This document shows, piece by piece, positions 20,948 through 33,164 of a stretch of DNA of 64,000 bases (positions within the stretch are counted from its first letter, which is position 1; the number at the start of each line of letters is the position of its first letter). The position numbers and the translations under genes were made by a program. The notes below the pieces were generated by a model. The model did no database searches and was not told where the DNA came from. It saw only the letters and a list, made by a program, of their open reading frames with translations. This DNA comes from Rotaria socialis (lineage: Eukaryota > Rotifera > Eurotatoria > Philodinida > Philodinidae): NCBI GenBank assembly GCA_905331475.1, contig CAJNYU010002455.1, positions 1-64,000 of the forward strand. Direction: 5' to 3'.

Positions 20948-22502
20948 ATGAGCAACAGATCTTCTGATGTCAGCATTGCTTCAACGCAAATGACCACCAA
21001 AATGATGATATTTCTCTTCTTTTTTCTGCCATTCAGGTAATGAATATTTCTTTCTCGTCATTTACAAGTTAACGATTTGCTCTTCTAGTCTCACAGGTTT
21101 GATCATCATTTCTTTGCATGCTTCAAATTGTATTTGAATAGATCGAGTTCAAACTGAAGCATGTCACGGGCTCTCTCAATATGATGAATGTTCGAAAAAT
21201 AGAGCGTGTGGCTGTTTGCATATGAAGAATTCTTCTGATAGTAATATTTGTGCTTTTCTCTTGTTGGCTTGTTCTCAACTTGTTTCATGTGCATCTCCAA
21301 ACAATATCTGTTATTCACCTGGTCATGTCTGTATTGATCATCCTCGTTGTTTCTCGCGTCCCATTTGTTATCCATTGCTTGTGGCTCAACAAATGTGTCC
21401 ACCACTTTCAAGTAAGAATTTTTTATAGATTAATATTGTTCATATGATAGAGAACAGTCATTCACTGTTTGAAAAAAGTTATAAATCACTAAAAACCTAC
21501 AACAACATCTCTATGTTGACATTGATAGAACGTTTTATAAAAATCTTCTATTTCCCCGGTTTTTCAGTAGCAACAACAACTTCAACTTCTACTCCTCAAA
21601 CACTTTGTACTTCTGCTGAATGGAATTCAGCTGGGATTACAGTTATTTCGAATTTATATAGGCCGCATGATGTTGCTATCGATAGTCAAAATAATCTAAT
21701 TGTCGCCGATACTGAAAACCGTCGTTTACGAATATATTTCAAAAATGGAACCAACGTTACGCTGTTGGAAAAAGTTGCAATACACAGATTATTTATTGAC
21801 AAGTTCGATAATATTTATGCTGCAGAGTCACTTGGAAATGAAATTAAGAAAGTGAGCTCTAATTATCAATCGATAACAACAGTAGCCGGAACGGATACTC
21901 CAGGCAGCGCACTAGATCAACTAGTTTTAGATGGTCAACCAGGACTCTATGTTGATAGTAATAGCACTCTCTATATTGCTGACACGGGTAATCATCGAGT
22001 TATAAAATACTTGTGGAATTCAACGTCTGGAGTTGTTGTAGCTGGTGGAAATGGACAAGGACCTGAACCAAATCAATTAAATGGTCCCTATGGCATCTAT
22101 ATCGATGAAATTCATGAAATAGGTGCAATTTACATATGCGACACGTTCAACCATCGCATTCAAAAGTGGATGGAAGGTGCTAGTGCAGGAATAACTGTAG
22201 CTTCAAGCAAAGATCAGTTGCATGATCCAGTTGCTATTCTATTGCAACCGACATCTAACCAAATGATAATGTACATAGCAAGTTTTGATCACAGCCAAAT
22301 ACTAAAATGGATGCCATATGCACAAGAGCCTCTTGCCATTGTTGCTGGAATGAGTGGTAGCGTTGGTGCTGGGGCAAATGAATTATTTGCGCCCCGAGGA
22401 ATCCGATTCGATAAAGATTGGAATTTATTCGTGGCTGATACTGGCAATGATAGAATACAAAAATTCCTATTTAATATTTCTTCATGTGCCAACAATGATT
22501 GA
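20948..22502 (+). CDS. NHL-repeat six-blade beta-propeller protein with Cys-rich domain (one in-frame stop)
   Basis: Proposed exons: 20948-21036, 21089-21411, 21568-22502; phases agree. Exon 1/2 encode an N-terminal hydrophobic segment (MMIFLFFFLPF-SLTGLIIISL). Exon 2 also encodes a Cys-rich domain (CHGLSQYDECS, ACGCLH, CAFLLLACSQLVSCASP, CYSPGHVCIDHPRC, ICYPLLV) typical of secreted or membrane rotifer NHL proteins. Exon 3 starts with a Thr/Ser linker and then six NHL blades (RPHDVAIDSQNNLIVADTEN, DGQPGLYVDSNSTLYIADTG, and so on to FAPRGIRFDKDWNLFVADTG). The expected role is a secreted or cell-surface binding propeller. A TGA at 21135-21137, in frame between SNCI and IDRVQ, would truncate the protein. 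It could be a nonsense mutation (CGA to TGA), or the true 5' end may differ, for example an internal start at 21216. Confidence 0.75.
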
Positions 22503-22910
22503 AAATTAGACATTTGCAGTTCATTGTGTTGACTTCAGTATTAGCAAGCGCATTCTTTCTACAGTAGTATCCTGCAGAAACACACTTTCTCAGTTCTTAT
22601 TTCTATTCTATTTTTATCGTATAATAACCTTGTACGACATGAAAATTATCGTTTTTTTCTTAATTTTTTGGATAATAAATAGCAGCATATCAGTTCATAG
22701 ACATGAGCTGATGATCACTTTCATGTAACCATGATTCATCCAACTACTCACTCTGTGTACTTCCTTTTTTTATGACTCATACAAGTAAAAAAGAAAAACA
22801 ATATATTTGTTTAGTCTTATTTATTTTCATTTCGCAACTTATAAGTTATATCTATGAAGATATTTTACATCGTCAAACATTTTTTTCATATCATAAAAGG
22901 GAAAAATACG
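22503..22910. other. Intergenic (NHL 3' to ankyrin 5')
   Basis: 408 bp AT-rich tandem spacer; nothing specific seen. The upstream in-frame Met at 22854 belongs to an A/T-rich extension I do not include in the ankyrin gene. Confidence 0.5.
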
Positions 22911-23648
22911 ATGGATTTATTGCATGCAGCCGATTCGGGTCGTTTATCAATAGTTAAAGAATTAGTATCCAAAGATAGTTCTTTAATTCGTAATTGTCGA
23001 CATGTAGATGCTAAAAATCGAGCTTTTAATGTCGATGGTACAGCTATTCATTATGCTTGTCGATCTGGTCATTCAAATGTTGTTAAATATCTCATAAAAC
23101 AAGATCCATCAATTATTAATGATCTTGATTGTGAAGCTTGGACACCATTACATTATGCTTGTTATAATGGACACTTAGATATAGTAAAATTCTTATTAGA
23201 ATCCAAAGCTGACGTTACTTTACGAGATAGTTATCTATTTCAAACTCCCATACAATTTGCTATGTATAGGCTATTCGAAGATATTGTCTATTTATTAGAT
23301 CCCAATGCAGAATGGACACGTCGAAACGCGGATGAAATATCAACGAAAGGAAAAGCATCAGTATTTCGTAAAAATTCAAATTTGTTTCTAGGAAGATACA
23401 GTTTAAATGAAGACCATATCAAACAAATTCAATTATTTCGTAACGATCCACAATACAATGATATTGAATTAAGAAAAATTCAAGACAATGAATTATCTAA
23501 GCTCAATGTTCGACTCGTATTGACACACGATTTTAAGAAACATATTAGTCAAACAGTAAGTTTATCATCAGATGCCGACGATGATTCATTTTTAAGATCG
23601 TCATCAACATCAACCAACGAGCACATCATGGTTTTTAAAGATGAATAA
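22911..23648 (+). CDS. Ankyrin-repeat protein, 245 aa
   Basis: Start chosen at MDLLHAADSGRLSIV because the first ankyrin repeat begins here; the upstream extension (from 22854) is unlike protein. Four ankyrin repeats follow: 1-33 (DLLHAADSGRLSIVKELVSK), 43-75 (DGTAIHYACRSGHSNVVKYL), 77-109 (AWTPLHYACYNGHLDIVKFL) and a weaker fourth (QTPIQFAMYRLFEDIVYLL). Residues 140-245 are charged, end in a Ser/Asp-rich tail and have no recognisable domain. It is cytoplasmic by appearance, with a protein-binding role. It is convergent with the GABA-B-like receptor gene, with only 155 bp between stop codons. Single exon. Confidence 0.82.
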   Translation: MDLLHAADSGRLSIVKELVSKDSSLIRNCRHVDAKNRAFNVDGTAIHYACRSGHSNVVKYLIKQDPSIINDLDCEAWTPLHYACYNGHLDIVKFLLESKADVTLRDSYLFQTPIQFAMYRLFEDIVYLLDPNAEWTRRNADEISTKGKASVFRKNSNLFLGRYSLNEDHIKQIQLFRNDPQYNDIELRKIQDNELSKLNVRLVLTHDFKKHISQTVSLSSDADDDSFLRSSSTSTNEHIMVFKDE

Positions 23649-23803
23649 ATTTACAGTGCCATTTACCGACAAATTTTCATATCTTAATAAATCAAGATTG
23701 TTCAGAACGTCTTCAAGTAGTAGAATCAGTCTTTAGCAGAAATAAAAAGCAAAGCTACATTTTATTAACAATCAAATACAATAAATAAAATCATAAGTAT
23801 TGA

Positions 23804-26800
23804 TCATCGACCTACTCGATCAAGATCACTATCCAATGTTGCTTTAGTCATATTTAATTCATTGGCTAAATGTAAGTAAAGCACCGATTCATTATCACTC
23901 ATTATTTGTGTTGGTGATAATGAACTAGATTCCTCATTATCGGTCGTCACGTTTTGCTGATTATCAATAGATGACAATGGTAATGAACTTGTGTCAATGA
24001 ACGACTGTAAAGCTACTGAAAGATCACTATCAGATGATGATGTTGTCTGTTGTTTAAATTCATGTAGAAAACTATCAGAACTAGTTGTCGTATCAACGAT
24101 ACTGTCCTTGTCATTTTCTTCGTTAGAATGAATACCAATCGTAGTTGCTTCTTCATCAAATGCAACTGTTTCTTCATTAGTTTTATGATTTGAAAGAGTA
24201 TTGGATGTTCTGCAAAATAAATTTTAAAATCTTAAAAAATCTTTTTTGTTTCTAATTACATACAGAACATCTGTTTTTGGTAAAAATGTCGAAGCGAAAC
24301 GAACAGCAAATGGGAATAGCGCCATAGTGACTGTTGTAGAGGTTGATTCCAGTCTTTGTTGAAGCGTAGTTAAAGCATGATTAAACTAAATGATAGAATT
24401 GAATCCCGGCTAACATATTTTTCACCCCGATTTAAACTTACTCGAATAAGTTCTGCTTTCAATTCTCGATTTTGTAATTGTGCATAACGATGTACTTCAA
24501 AATAACTTATTTCAACAGCTAGACGTCGTGTGCGTGAATCATCCATATATAATTCTTTTGAAACCACTTCTCCTTGATTTCGATGTTTTAGTTTCGATAC
24601 CTGAAAAAAAAATCTATGTAATCGAATCTGATTGTCAACATCATTTACTTTCGGTAGAAAGACAAGACATATAATAACACTTGTCATCATAATAACAACA
24701 AAACATAGAACAATATAGACGCGTAAATTTTGTATTGATAACATTACAATAACCGTAAATAAACTAGTTAAAACAACAATATATATGCTCCAAACAATAA
24801 ATTTTGAATCATTTAATGCTGCTATATGAACATGACGAGTTTTAGCAGCTAGATAACCACCAACAATAAGAAATAAGGATTTATAAAGATAAAGAAATGG
24901 TAAAATTTTTTGCCGATATTTTGAATTACAGTAATAGATTTCGTCCGAAACAACTGTATCCATATCGAGGCGTCGAATCTATAAAACTGCTTTTAGAAAG
25001 TAGAATTCTCTTTCTTTTTTTCTCTTTAAATGAACAATAAAACAAAACAAGGATTTTACCGATCCATAAGCGAATACGATGAAATGAGGATCGAAATATT
25101 GCCAGACAATTGTGAATATTGCATCAATACCGTAGAGGTATAAACATATCAGTAATAGATAATAGTCCTGAAGAAGCTACAAAGAAAAATATAAAACATT
25201 GAATTCAAAGCTAAACAAAAGAACCAACTTTTGAATGAAGTAATGGCCGATCATTGGATGTAAATATACGATAAACTCGTAGAGTTTTTAAAAACATTGA
25301 ACCAAATGTTAATGAAAATCCTCCAGACAAAAGAAAGATGCGTACCTATTGAAAAAAGAATAATGAAAAATACAGTAATAGAAAAAAAACCGTTTTACTA
25401 TGCATGCATGTTCAGGAATGTTATGTTCAAGAAACCATTGATCAAAACCAAAAAGAAGTATAGCAATATGAATATGCATTGCACCAATAATTAATACATT
25501 ATTTAACTTAGGACTTGATAATTTGATATAACTAAGAGTGTGAAAACAAATATGTAATAGGGTTTTTTTAACACACTTATATCAGAGGTCTTTAAACTTA
25601 TCGTACTGCAATATAGTATTATCACTTCAATAGATCCTGTAACAATATTCTTTAGCTAAAGAGGTTCGAATGTTTGAGTGGCCGATGGCATCTATTATTC
25701 TGCTCTTCTTTAACAAGTATCAATAAAAGTGAGGCAAATATCCTGTATTTTTCAAGTATTTTCTTTCTTATTACCGTTCGTGTCGATGAATAATATTAAA
25801 TATTAAAAAGAAGATGGCTAAACCAAGACCCAATACACAAGCCACAGTGACCAGTATAATATCGGTAAATTTTAAAAGTACACGTCGAATTTCAGTTCGT
25901 TCTGTATCCACTGGTATTTTATCTATATCAATAGATCATTTATTTTGATTGTCTCATCAGGAAATGACTCTTACTTGGCCAAAGCAATGCTCGACATTTG
26001 GAACAAGTCGTATTAAATCCTGATAGTTGTGAATATTCAGCAATAATTCGAATAGAATGTCGACGATGTGTATCAATTTGAAATTGACTTATGACAGTTT
26101 CAGCTTGCCGTTGACGATTTCGAAAAGAAACTGGTCCCTACAATATAGAAAAAAATTAGTTAAAATTTTGATTCGATTTATTCGCCAAAAATTGTTTCTA
26201 GGAAAAACGTTTATCGTCATGCCAATAAAACCGGAAAAGAATTCGATTGAACTAAGTACGTATTTTTATCAAAAATCAGATTTTCTTATTATTCACATAA
26301 TAAACAAAGTACTTCCTTTTTTGGTAACTTTAAATAAAATTATTTTTAGACGAAAAGCAAAACATGCATTTATTTGTGTATAACGTGAATACATATATAT
26401 ATACGTACGGAAACACCAAGAAAATGGATTTCTTCTAATAGAGTCAACCAACTATTTCTCATATTCACCGCAGTATAGGTAAATTCATCGATCGATATGC
26501 TATTATCGTAAAGAGACAACAAAAGACATGCCGTTCACAATGAACAATTTATATTCGTAATTGAGTTACTTATGTTCTACAGATGTTCTTATTAAGAGAG
26601 CAATGACCCATATGGCATCATAAGCATGCAGCGTTTGCCGATCGAGCGGAGTTTTTATATGAAGCGTCTTCTGTAATTGATGTGCCGTCTAGAACGAGAA
26701 GGAGAGAGAGAGAGAGAGAGAGAGATAAAAAAACAGATTGTAAAATTCTTTTATATGAATTTTGCTAGTCAGTGTACCATATTTGGATTAATGCAACTAG

Positions 26801-27901
26801 GTTTTCTTGTATATGAACTATCGATAATAATATGACCGTGAGCTGCATCTAAAATTTCTTCTTTTGTACAATTACTAATTGAAAAATTCCATGAATCATA
26901 ATCATTTCCAGTTAAAATCCATACATAACGTTCACGTACTTCTTTAATAAATGTTCGATACACGTCGCAAAAGAATATAGCACGTGATGATGTATCAAAA
27001 TTAACAAAGACAATGCGAGCTTTTTTTCCCTGCAGAAACAAAAGAAAGACAAATGATTCTAAGAAATTTTTATGTCACTACTTGAAGATTTCGTAATGCT
27101 GATGTTAGATTAAGTCGTGATGCACTTTGAGTAAATAAAACATTTATATTGGATTCATTTAGATATTTAGCTAATTTTGCCATCATCTTTGAAATGAAAA
27201 AGCAAAGAGCTCGAAAATTTGACTTTTCGATTAGAGAAATTTTAGTTACAAGAGATTGTTCAATGGAATCTTGATGAATAATAGCTGTATGAGACCAATT
27301 ATTATATTTAATAAAAGCGACACGAGCATCATTATAATTCTCATCTGATACAGAAAGTCGCACTAATGTTGAATACGATTGATTAACTTGAGAAATAAAT
27401 GAAGTTGAATGCGAAAACTAGAATGCGCAGTTTTTCATTATATTGATCGTAAGTCTATTGTTTTTGTTAACTTACCAAAATTAGATTGTAATAATCAGCA
27501 ACATCGATGATGGCTTTCGTTTCATTTGAACATGATGTACCAACAAGAAAATGTAATTGTGGACGACGAAAAATTGCATGAAAAAATGCGTCCACTGCAT
27601 AAATCGGATCACACTATTGACGATAAATATAAGTATTAAAAGTTGGAAAATATATTTATTTTGATACCCGAGAATTATTTGATATTAATCGAAGTACGTA
27701 ATTTCCATGGAACAAATCCTTTTGACGATGATTTATTTCGGTAATAGCTATTTGAGCTGCTCGCAAATCTTGTCGGCCATTGTTTACTGATGGATGTTCG
27801 AAATCGAACAAAGCACCAATACGTATTATACTTAATTTATTCGTTGGATTACTAATACTCGAAGTGATTAAAGCAAAAACTATCAAACATTGAGAATACA
27901 T
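23804..27901 (-). CDS. Class C GPCR, metabotropic GABA-B receptor-like, 15 exons, 954 aa
   Basis: Exons (minus): 27901-27668, 27613-27476, 27417-27082, 27029-26778, 26688-26570, 26499-26409, 26137-25975, 25922-25775, 25531-25399, 25345-25229, 25176-25060, 24978-24649, 24600-24442, 24385-24264, 24209-23804. All are GT-AG and total 2865 nt in frame. A signal peptide (1-17) is followed by a Venus-flytrap ligand-binding domain (about 22-445; FLVGTSCSNETKAIIDVADY, FSHSTSFIS, AYDAIWVIALLI). Then come seven TM segments (about 463-720) with GABA-B hallmarks: IKLSSPKLNNVLIIG, GSMFLKTLRVYRIF, LAAKTRHVHIAALNDSKFI and LVFLPK. The tail has a helical EVHRYAQLQNRELKAELIR stretch, like the coiled coil that pairs GABA-B subunits, then a Ser/Thr/Asp-rich end. 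Expected role: G-protein-coupled response to GABA or a related small ligand. Ligand residues were not checked. The exon 12/13 intron is only 48 nt and lacks stops. Confidence 0.9.
26702..26725. repeat. (GA)12 microsatellite in receptor intron 4
   Basis: Uninterrupted GA dinucleotides between exons 4 and 5 of the GABA-B-like gene; on the coding strand they form a CT-rich tract close to the exon 5 acceptor. Confidence 0.9.
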
Positions 27902-28983
27902 TCGAAAGCATTATGCAATCGAAAATATAAAATCCGAATACATCTGTAAATTAAGATTACAACATTTACATGAATGCACTTATGTTGAAGGTTTTCATTG
28001 AAATGACATAAAATTAAAAAAAGAAAGGCTCTCTAATGATAACAACACACACTCATTTGTCTCACTGCCAGATGCAATTCAGTTTTATTCATTTTGTATG
28101 GTATGCATTCCAATCAACGAGTAAACACATAGCTACTAAAACCGAGACCGAGTGAATGTGTGTTCTTGCACGAATGGCATGCTTTTCTCCTGAGCGAAGA
28201 TTCTTTTTTTTTTTTTTTTGATTATTCTGTTATGATCTTTACAATATGAAGAAGAAAAGAAAGAAACGAAGAAGATGATGATCAAGATTCTATATATCTA
28301 TCGAGAGAACGGCAAACTGAAATATAAAAACGATTAATTAAGAATGTAAAAAAGAATCATCTTTACGGCAACGAAAAACAAATTAAGACAAGGAAAAAAT
28401 GCAAAAGATTTTCTTACTTCCCTTTTTTGTTGAAAATAAAGCTATTTAAGTAGAGACTATGCATCTGACAAGCATTTTGTTTTCAACTTCATTCAATATT
28501 GGATTAGATTTTTGTCATGCGACATACACAGACATGTTAACAACAATAAACGATCTAAATAGGAAATTCCTAGTTTTTTAATTTTCTATTTAAAAATAAT
28601 CAGATAGTCTAGCTCAAACAAAGATACACCAATCAATATTTTTTCTGATTTTTATTAAATTTCTTCCAGATCTAACATCAGAAGAATTTCTTTTTCTTTT
28701 TTTAATAACGAAAACAACAAAAGAAAAGGAGAAAATAAAGTTATGAGATTTTCTTATTTGCATGCTAAGGTTTTTTTCTTTTGATCATAATTAAAATTCA
28801 TTTCATCGTCCAGATTTTATATGGAGAAACAAATAAACTTCACTGATTTTCTCTCTCTCTCTCTTTCTCTATACCTGTATGTCTACAAAGGTGATTATTA
28901 CGACAAAAAAATAAAAAGATCGAAGAAAAAACGGATTATCATTTGTAAAATATTTTGTTAAGAACACATACAAACGAATCTAA
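27902..28983. promoter_or_regulatory. Shared upstream region of divergent receptor and ANKUB1 genes
   Basis: 1.08 kb between the two ATGs, which point away from each other, so both promoters must lie here. It contains a T16-type run (about 28205), a CT microsatellite (about 28848-28870) and many GA-rich words. On the plus strand an acceptor-like TTTTGTTAAG lies 23 nt before the ANKUB1 ATG. No TATA or initiator element is assigned. Confidence 0.4.
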
Positions 28984-31900
28984 ATGCATTTTCTCGTCTA
29001 TTTTGCACCCACTGGTGAACGTACAATTTATCACAATGAAGAAAACGTCGAAAAATTAAAAGTCCAAGATCTTATTGACTGGATTTCTGAGCGATTTCAT
29101 TTTGAAACGAGTAATGGCGAAATAGATAATCGACGTTTGTCATTATTGTACGAAAATACTGAAATACAACCAACTTGGTTTGTTCAAGATATAAACATAC
29201 GTTTTGGAGCAACAGTGAGATGTGTTGTCATTGAAGGTTTGTATTTAGTTGAAATATTTTGTTTTGAAACAATAATTTAAAAAATTATTCGTAGTCTTAC
29301 TTGAAAAAACAAAAACGAAACTTGCATGTAAATGAACGAATATAATAGAAGACAGATAAATATTAATTTAAGCATAACTTTGTTGTTTTTATGTGAGAGT
29401 TACTATTTACAATTGGGGAATCCTTACATTTGAAAAAGAAAAAAAACAGAATCAATTCTATTATTAAAAATTTGAAATTGCTTAAAATACAATAGAAATA
29501 TATTCAAGTACTGAATAATGCGCTCACAAGTCTTAGTGAATATTTAAGGGTTTACTGTCGAAGTACTTCAAAAGTAATTTTCGATCTATTTTTACTATAT
29601 CTATATGATAATCACTTGAGAAAGCAACAATAACAATAACATTTTTATTTCTAATTTTCTGTAATCAGATAGAGTATTTCATGTTGCATCGATTCCCCGA
29701 AGATCGAATCTATTAGAAGAAGAAAAATTATTGATGTCTTTTATTTATCTCTTCATTCAATGTCAATTATAGTTACCCACAAATATAGTTCTACTCCATG
29801 AATTCTCAAAACATAAATCAGAGATATTATCGAATATTTTGTGGAACTCACATATATTTTCGAAGAAAGTAGTGAGTGTAAGTTGAATTGTTAGGTTTTT
29901 GCGGCTTCTCTGTACCCCACCCACCCCCTCCTCATTACAGACATAAAATATAAAAAAACTAACACTTAGATGCACTAATTAGAAACTTTTTTGATACAGG
30001 TCGATTGCCTATGTTCACCACTACTCACATCAGTAATAAAAATCTAGTTTCACTAATTAGAAATCATTATAATTAGGATTTAATTTCTAATTAATCATCA
30101 AAATCTGTCGTTTTTATTATTATAGTCCATAGTTACGACAGTATCGTATATTTTTATTATTACAGACGTTAGCAACGAGTGTATGCTACCGCTACAGAAG
30201 CTAGCAACTAGTTTCTGCTACTATTACACGCGTCACTTCTACCACCTACAATAAACAGATGAAGATTTTAATCTTCTTTTTCTCACGCAAATACCTTATT
30301 CTATAGCTTGAATCCACTTTAGTGTATTTACAATTCTCACCTGATAATACGAAAAAATATAAATTTCTCAACAATATTGGTAGCTATATCCTAAATACTG
30401 TTCAAACAATTATCATTCACAATATTTCTCAATGAAACCACTAAACACTTCAGCATACGGACATATACACAGTCTCTCTAGCAATATTTCCTATCGATAG
30501 ATTCAATAAACTTCAAATGTTAAAAAGGTTTTATTATCTTATTTTTGAACAAAATATGATCTCACTACACTGAAAAAAGAAAACTTCTATTTGATCAGTA
30601 TCTAACTGACCGAAATATGTGAGTTTCACATTTTAGCCCCAACGGGGCTGCGCTGAAAAGCTTTTTTAAAATCAAATTAATGTTGACATAATTATTAACT
30701 TCGCGAAATGCAAAAACAATAGCAATCTTCTCTTTTTTTTAATGTTTAGATCGTATCCCTGAGTATCGTCTCTTTTTACCTATTCGAAATGAAACATTTG
30801 ATGTATTTGATTCAACTCTACATCCCATTGAAACAACTATTCTTCAATTACGAGTTGTTGCTAGTAGAAAATCCGGTTTACCATTATCAGCGTTTCGTCT
30901 AATTAATGATAGAAACAATGAATTATTTGATCATATAAGATTATCACAATACGATATAGGTTTGTATTTTTAATAATATTAATGCATTAGAGAAATTCCT
31001 TTTTGCTTTTAGATTTTCGTGCAACATTAGATATACAAACATGGACTGGGTGGTCGGATTTTTTTACTTATGCAATGAAAGGTATTGACTTCAAAGTGTC
31101 TATCTATTCTACGATGTTTCTTTGTTTTTTTGCATTCAAGGATATACAAAAGCTGTACTGAAACTGCTTAGTTCAGACGAACTTGTTCGACAATATATGC
31201 TTCAAGTTGCTTTATATATTGCTGCTCATTATGGAAATGTTGATTTAGTAATTAAGTTTGCTATGACTTTCTTTTATTAGAAATTGCTTTTTTCCTGATG
31301 TTTATTTCAGGCTCGAGCTTTACTTCAAGCAGGAGCACGTGCGGATCGTCCAGTAGGCCATCATCCGTCTCGTCAATGGTGTTCATCTGAATCTCCTCAT
31401 CCTGAATATTTTCGTTGTCCTGTACATGAAGCTATTACGTCTCAACAAGTTGGTATTGTTCTTCTATTTGGCTGTCGTGAGGCGTCTATATTTCTAAAAC
31501 CTGATGGTTACGGTGTAAAACCATGGAGATTAGCGTTGCGTCAAGAAGTTAGTGAAAAACAACGTGAAATAGCGTTGTTTATTCTATCGAAACAATTTGG
31601 TGACGTGCAACTATCAAATAACATCACACTACCTCATCGTCATATTTACGCATTTAAACAATGGGCAGAAAGAGCACGCGAACGTGTATATGCTAAGCAT
31701 GGTTTAAGTTTTAGTTCATTAAAACGTAAACCATTAATAAAGAATGGTGAATCATTGCTAGGCTATAAAGTGTTAGTTGATGGTTTTAACAATGATTTTC
31801 AAGATTATTATTCAACTGCTGAATATGCAAAAGAAAAAGTACGTCCAGCATACGTCGTACTTGATGAAAGAGAAAAGAATAGATTGAAAAATATCGAAAC

Positions 31901-33164
31901 ACAGATGAAAAAGTATGTTAAATTTTGAGAAAAAAAAACTGAATTTTAAATGCCTGATTTTATTTTCTCAAGCTTTATTACATCGGGTCCAACACCTGCA
32001 AAACAAGTTGCAGTAAATCTAACATCCAATCATTCTATAAAAGGTGCAATACCATCAGATGCAATTACACATACAGGAGGAACTAATGTAGGAAAAAAAC
32101 TATGGACTATGGTACGTTTGATATGAGACGAGTTGTTCGTACTCTTTTTCATTTCTTTTTATTGACATCTCTATTTGATTAGGTTGCGAACTATTATCAT
32201 TTGGAATCATTTCTTCTTCGAAATGCTATTGATCTCATTGAAGCAAGTCTTATTACCGATGAATCAACACCGCCTCCAAATCGGCAGGTACGTTGAAATA
32301 AGTAGAATCAACGAAAACAAAAGAGTAGCATGATGAAACCATTAATCTCAATATTATATCAGTAGTTCTATCACTAGATGGTGCTAATAAATATGTCCGG
32401 GTCAGCTTCTTCGTTTTCCGTCGCGTCAAAGAAAAAACGATCACATAACATCTTATTAATATTCTATTTATAATAGTTACCATCATAGAAATCTTCATAT
32501 AGATTCATACAACTGATAGCATACTAGAAAGTGGATGTGCTAATTTGAAATTTAATTATGTATCATTTTCTAGAATGCTCAAGGGCTAGCTCCTCTAGCA
32601 GCTAGTCGTGTATCGTCATCAATTTCATCGAATTCAACAGCAAATGCTTATCTTCCAATTCGTATTCGTTTATTTGTTGAACGATTTCGTCTAATAAAAG
32701 AAATGATGTATAATGCAGATAAAGACGGTCGAACCCTACGTCATTTGAGTGGTGTCGAATGGGCTAGAGTAAAACGTGGCCAGGGTAATGAGTGGCAAAC
32801 TCAACGAGCGAGTACAGGTCACGTTTTAAAAGCCAAACAGAGCCAAGCTAAATTAAAAGCAAAAAAGAAAGCCGTGACTATTCGACTACCTGACATTCGA
32901 CAAGAATCTTCGTCAGGAAAAATACCTTTACCTAAAGACCGACACAAAGTTGATTATCGTTTTATTTTGCGTGGCAACGATAGACTTTATCATGAAATAA
33001 TGTATGATTGGGAACGAGCAGCTGATTTAAAGCTGCCATCATTATCCATACGTAGTCTAACTGAAGCAACTAAATTTCAACGAAAATCTTGGATGCGCCA
33101 AGTTGGAGCCGCTCTTCAGTTTTCGAGAAATCGTACTCGTCGAGTATTTCAACGGGTGACTTAA
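28984..33164 (+). CDS. ANKUB1: ANKUB1-like: ubiquitin-like domains plus ankyrin region, 8 exons, 691 aa
   Basis: Exons: 28984-29236, 30750-30959, 31013-31081, 31141-31247, 31311-31912, 31973-32111, 32183-32287, 32574-33164; 2076 nt, phases consistent. Residues 1-85 form a ubiquitin-like domain (MHFLVYFAPTGERTIYHNEE). Residues 86-165 form a second one (LFLPIRNETFDVFDS). TWTGWSDFFTYAMKG matches the WDGWKEF block of vertebrate ANKUB1. The ankyrin region (about 178-340) includes LYIAAHYGNVDLARALLQAG and the diagnostic ARADRPVGHHPSRQWC...CPVHEAI. The C-terminus (LPIRIRLFVERFRLIKEMMY, then a basic region) is divergent. The molecular role is not established even in vertebrates. Intron 1 is 1.5 kb, the others mostly 50-65 nt. 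The orthology call rests on the block order, which I know well. Confidence 0.85.

Noticed and set aside
21106..21411. 101-codon minus-strand ORF
   Set aside because: Exact antisense of the Cys-rich exon of the NHL gene; the plus strand explains the sequence.
25297..25494. Plus-strand ORFs within the GABA-B-like locus (also 24480-24674 and 26057-26383)
   Set aside because: They overlap well-phased minus-strand receptor exons and introns and have no motif of their own.
25655..25700. GGTTCGAAT-like B-box inside a receptor intron
   Set aside because: No A-box at proper distance and no cloverleaf; chance match.
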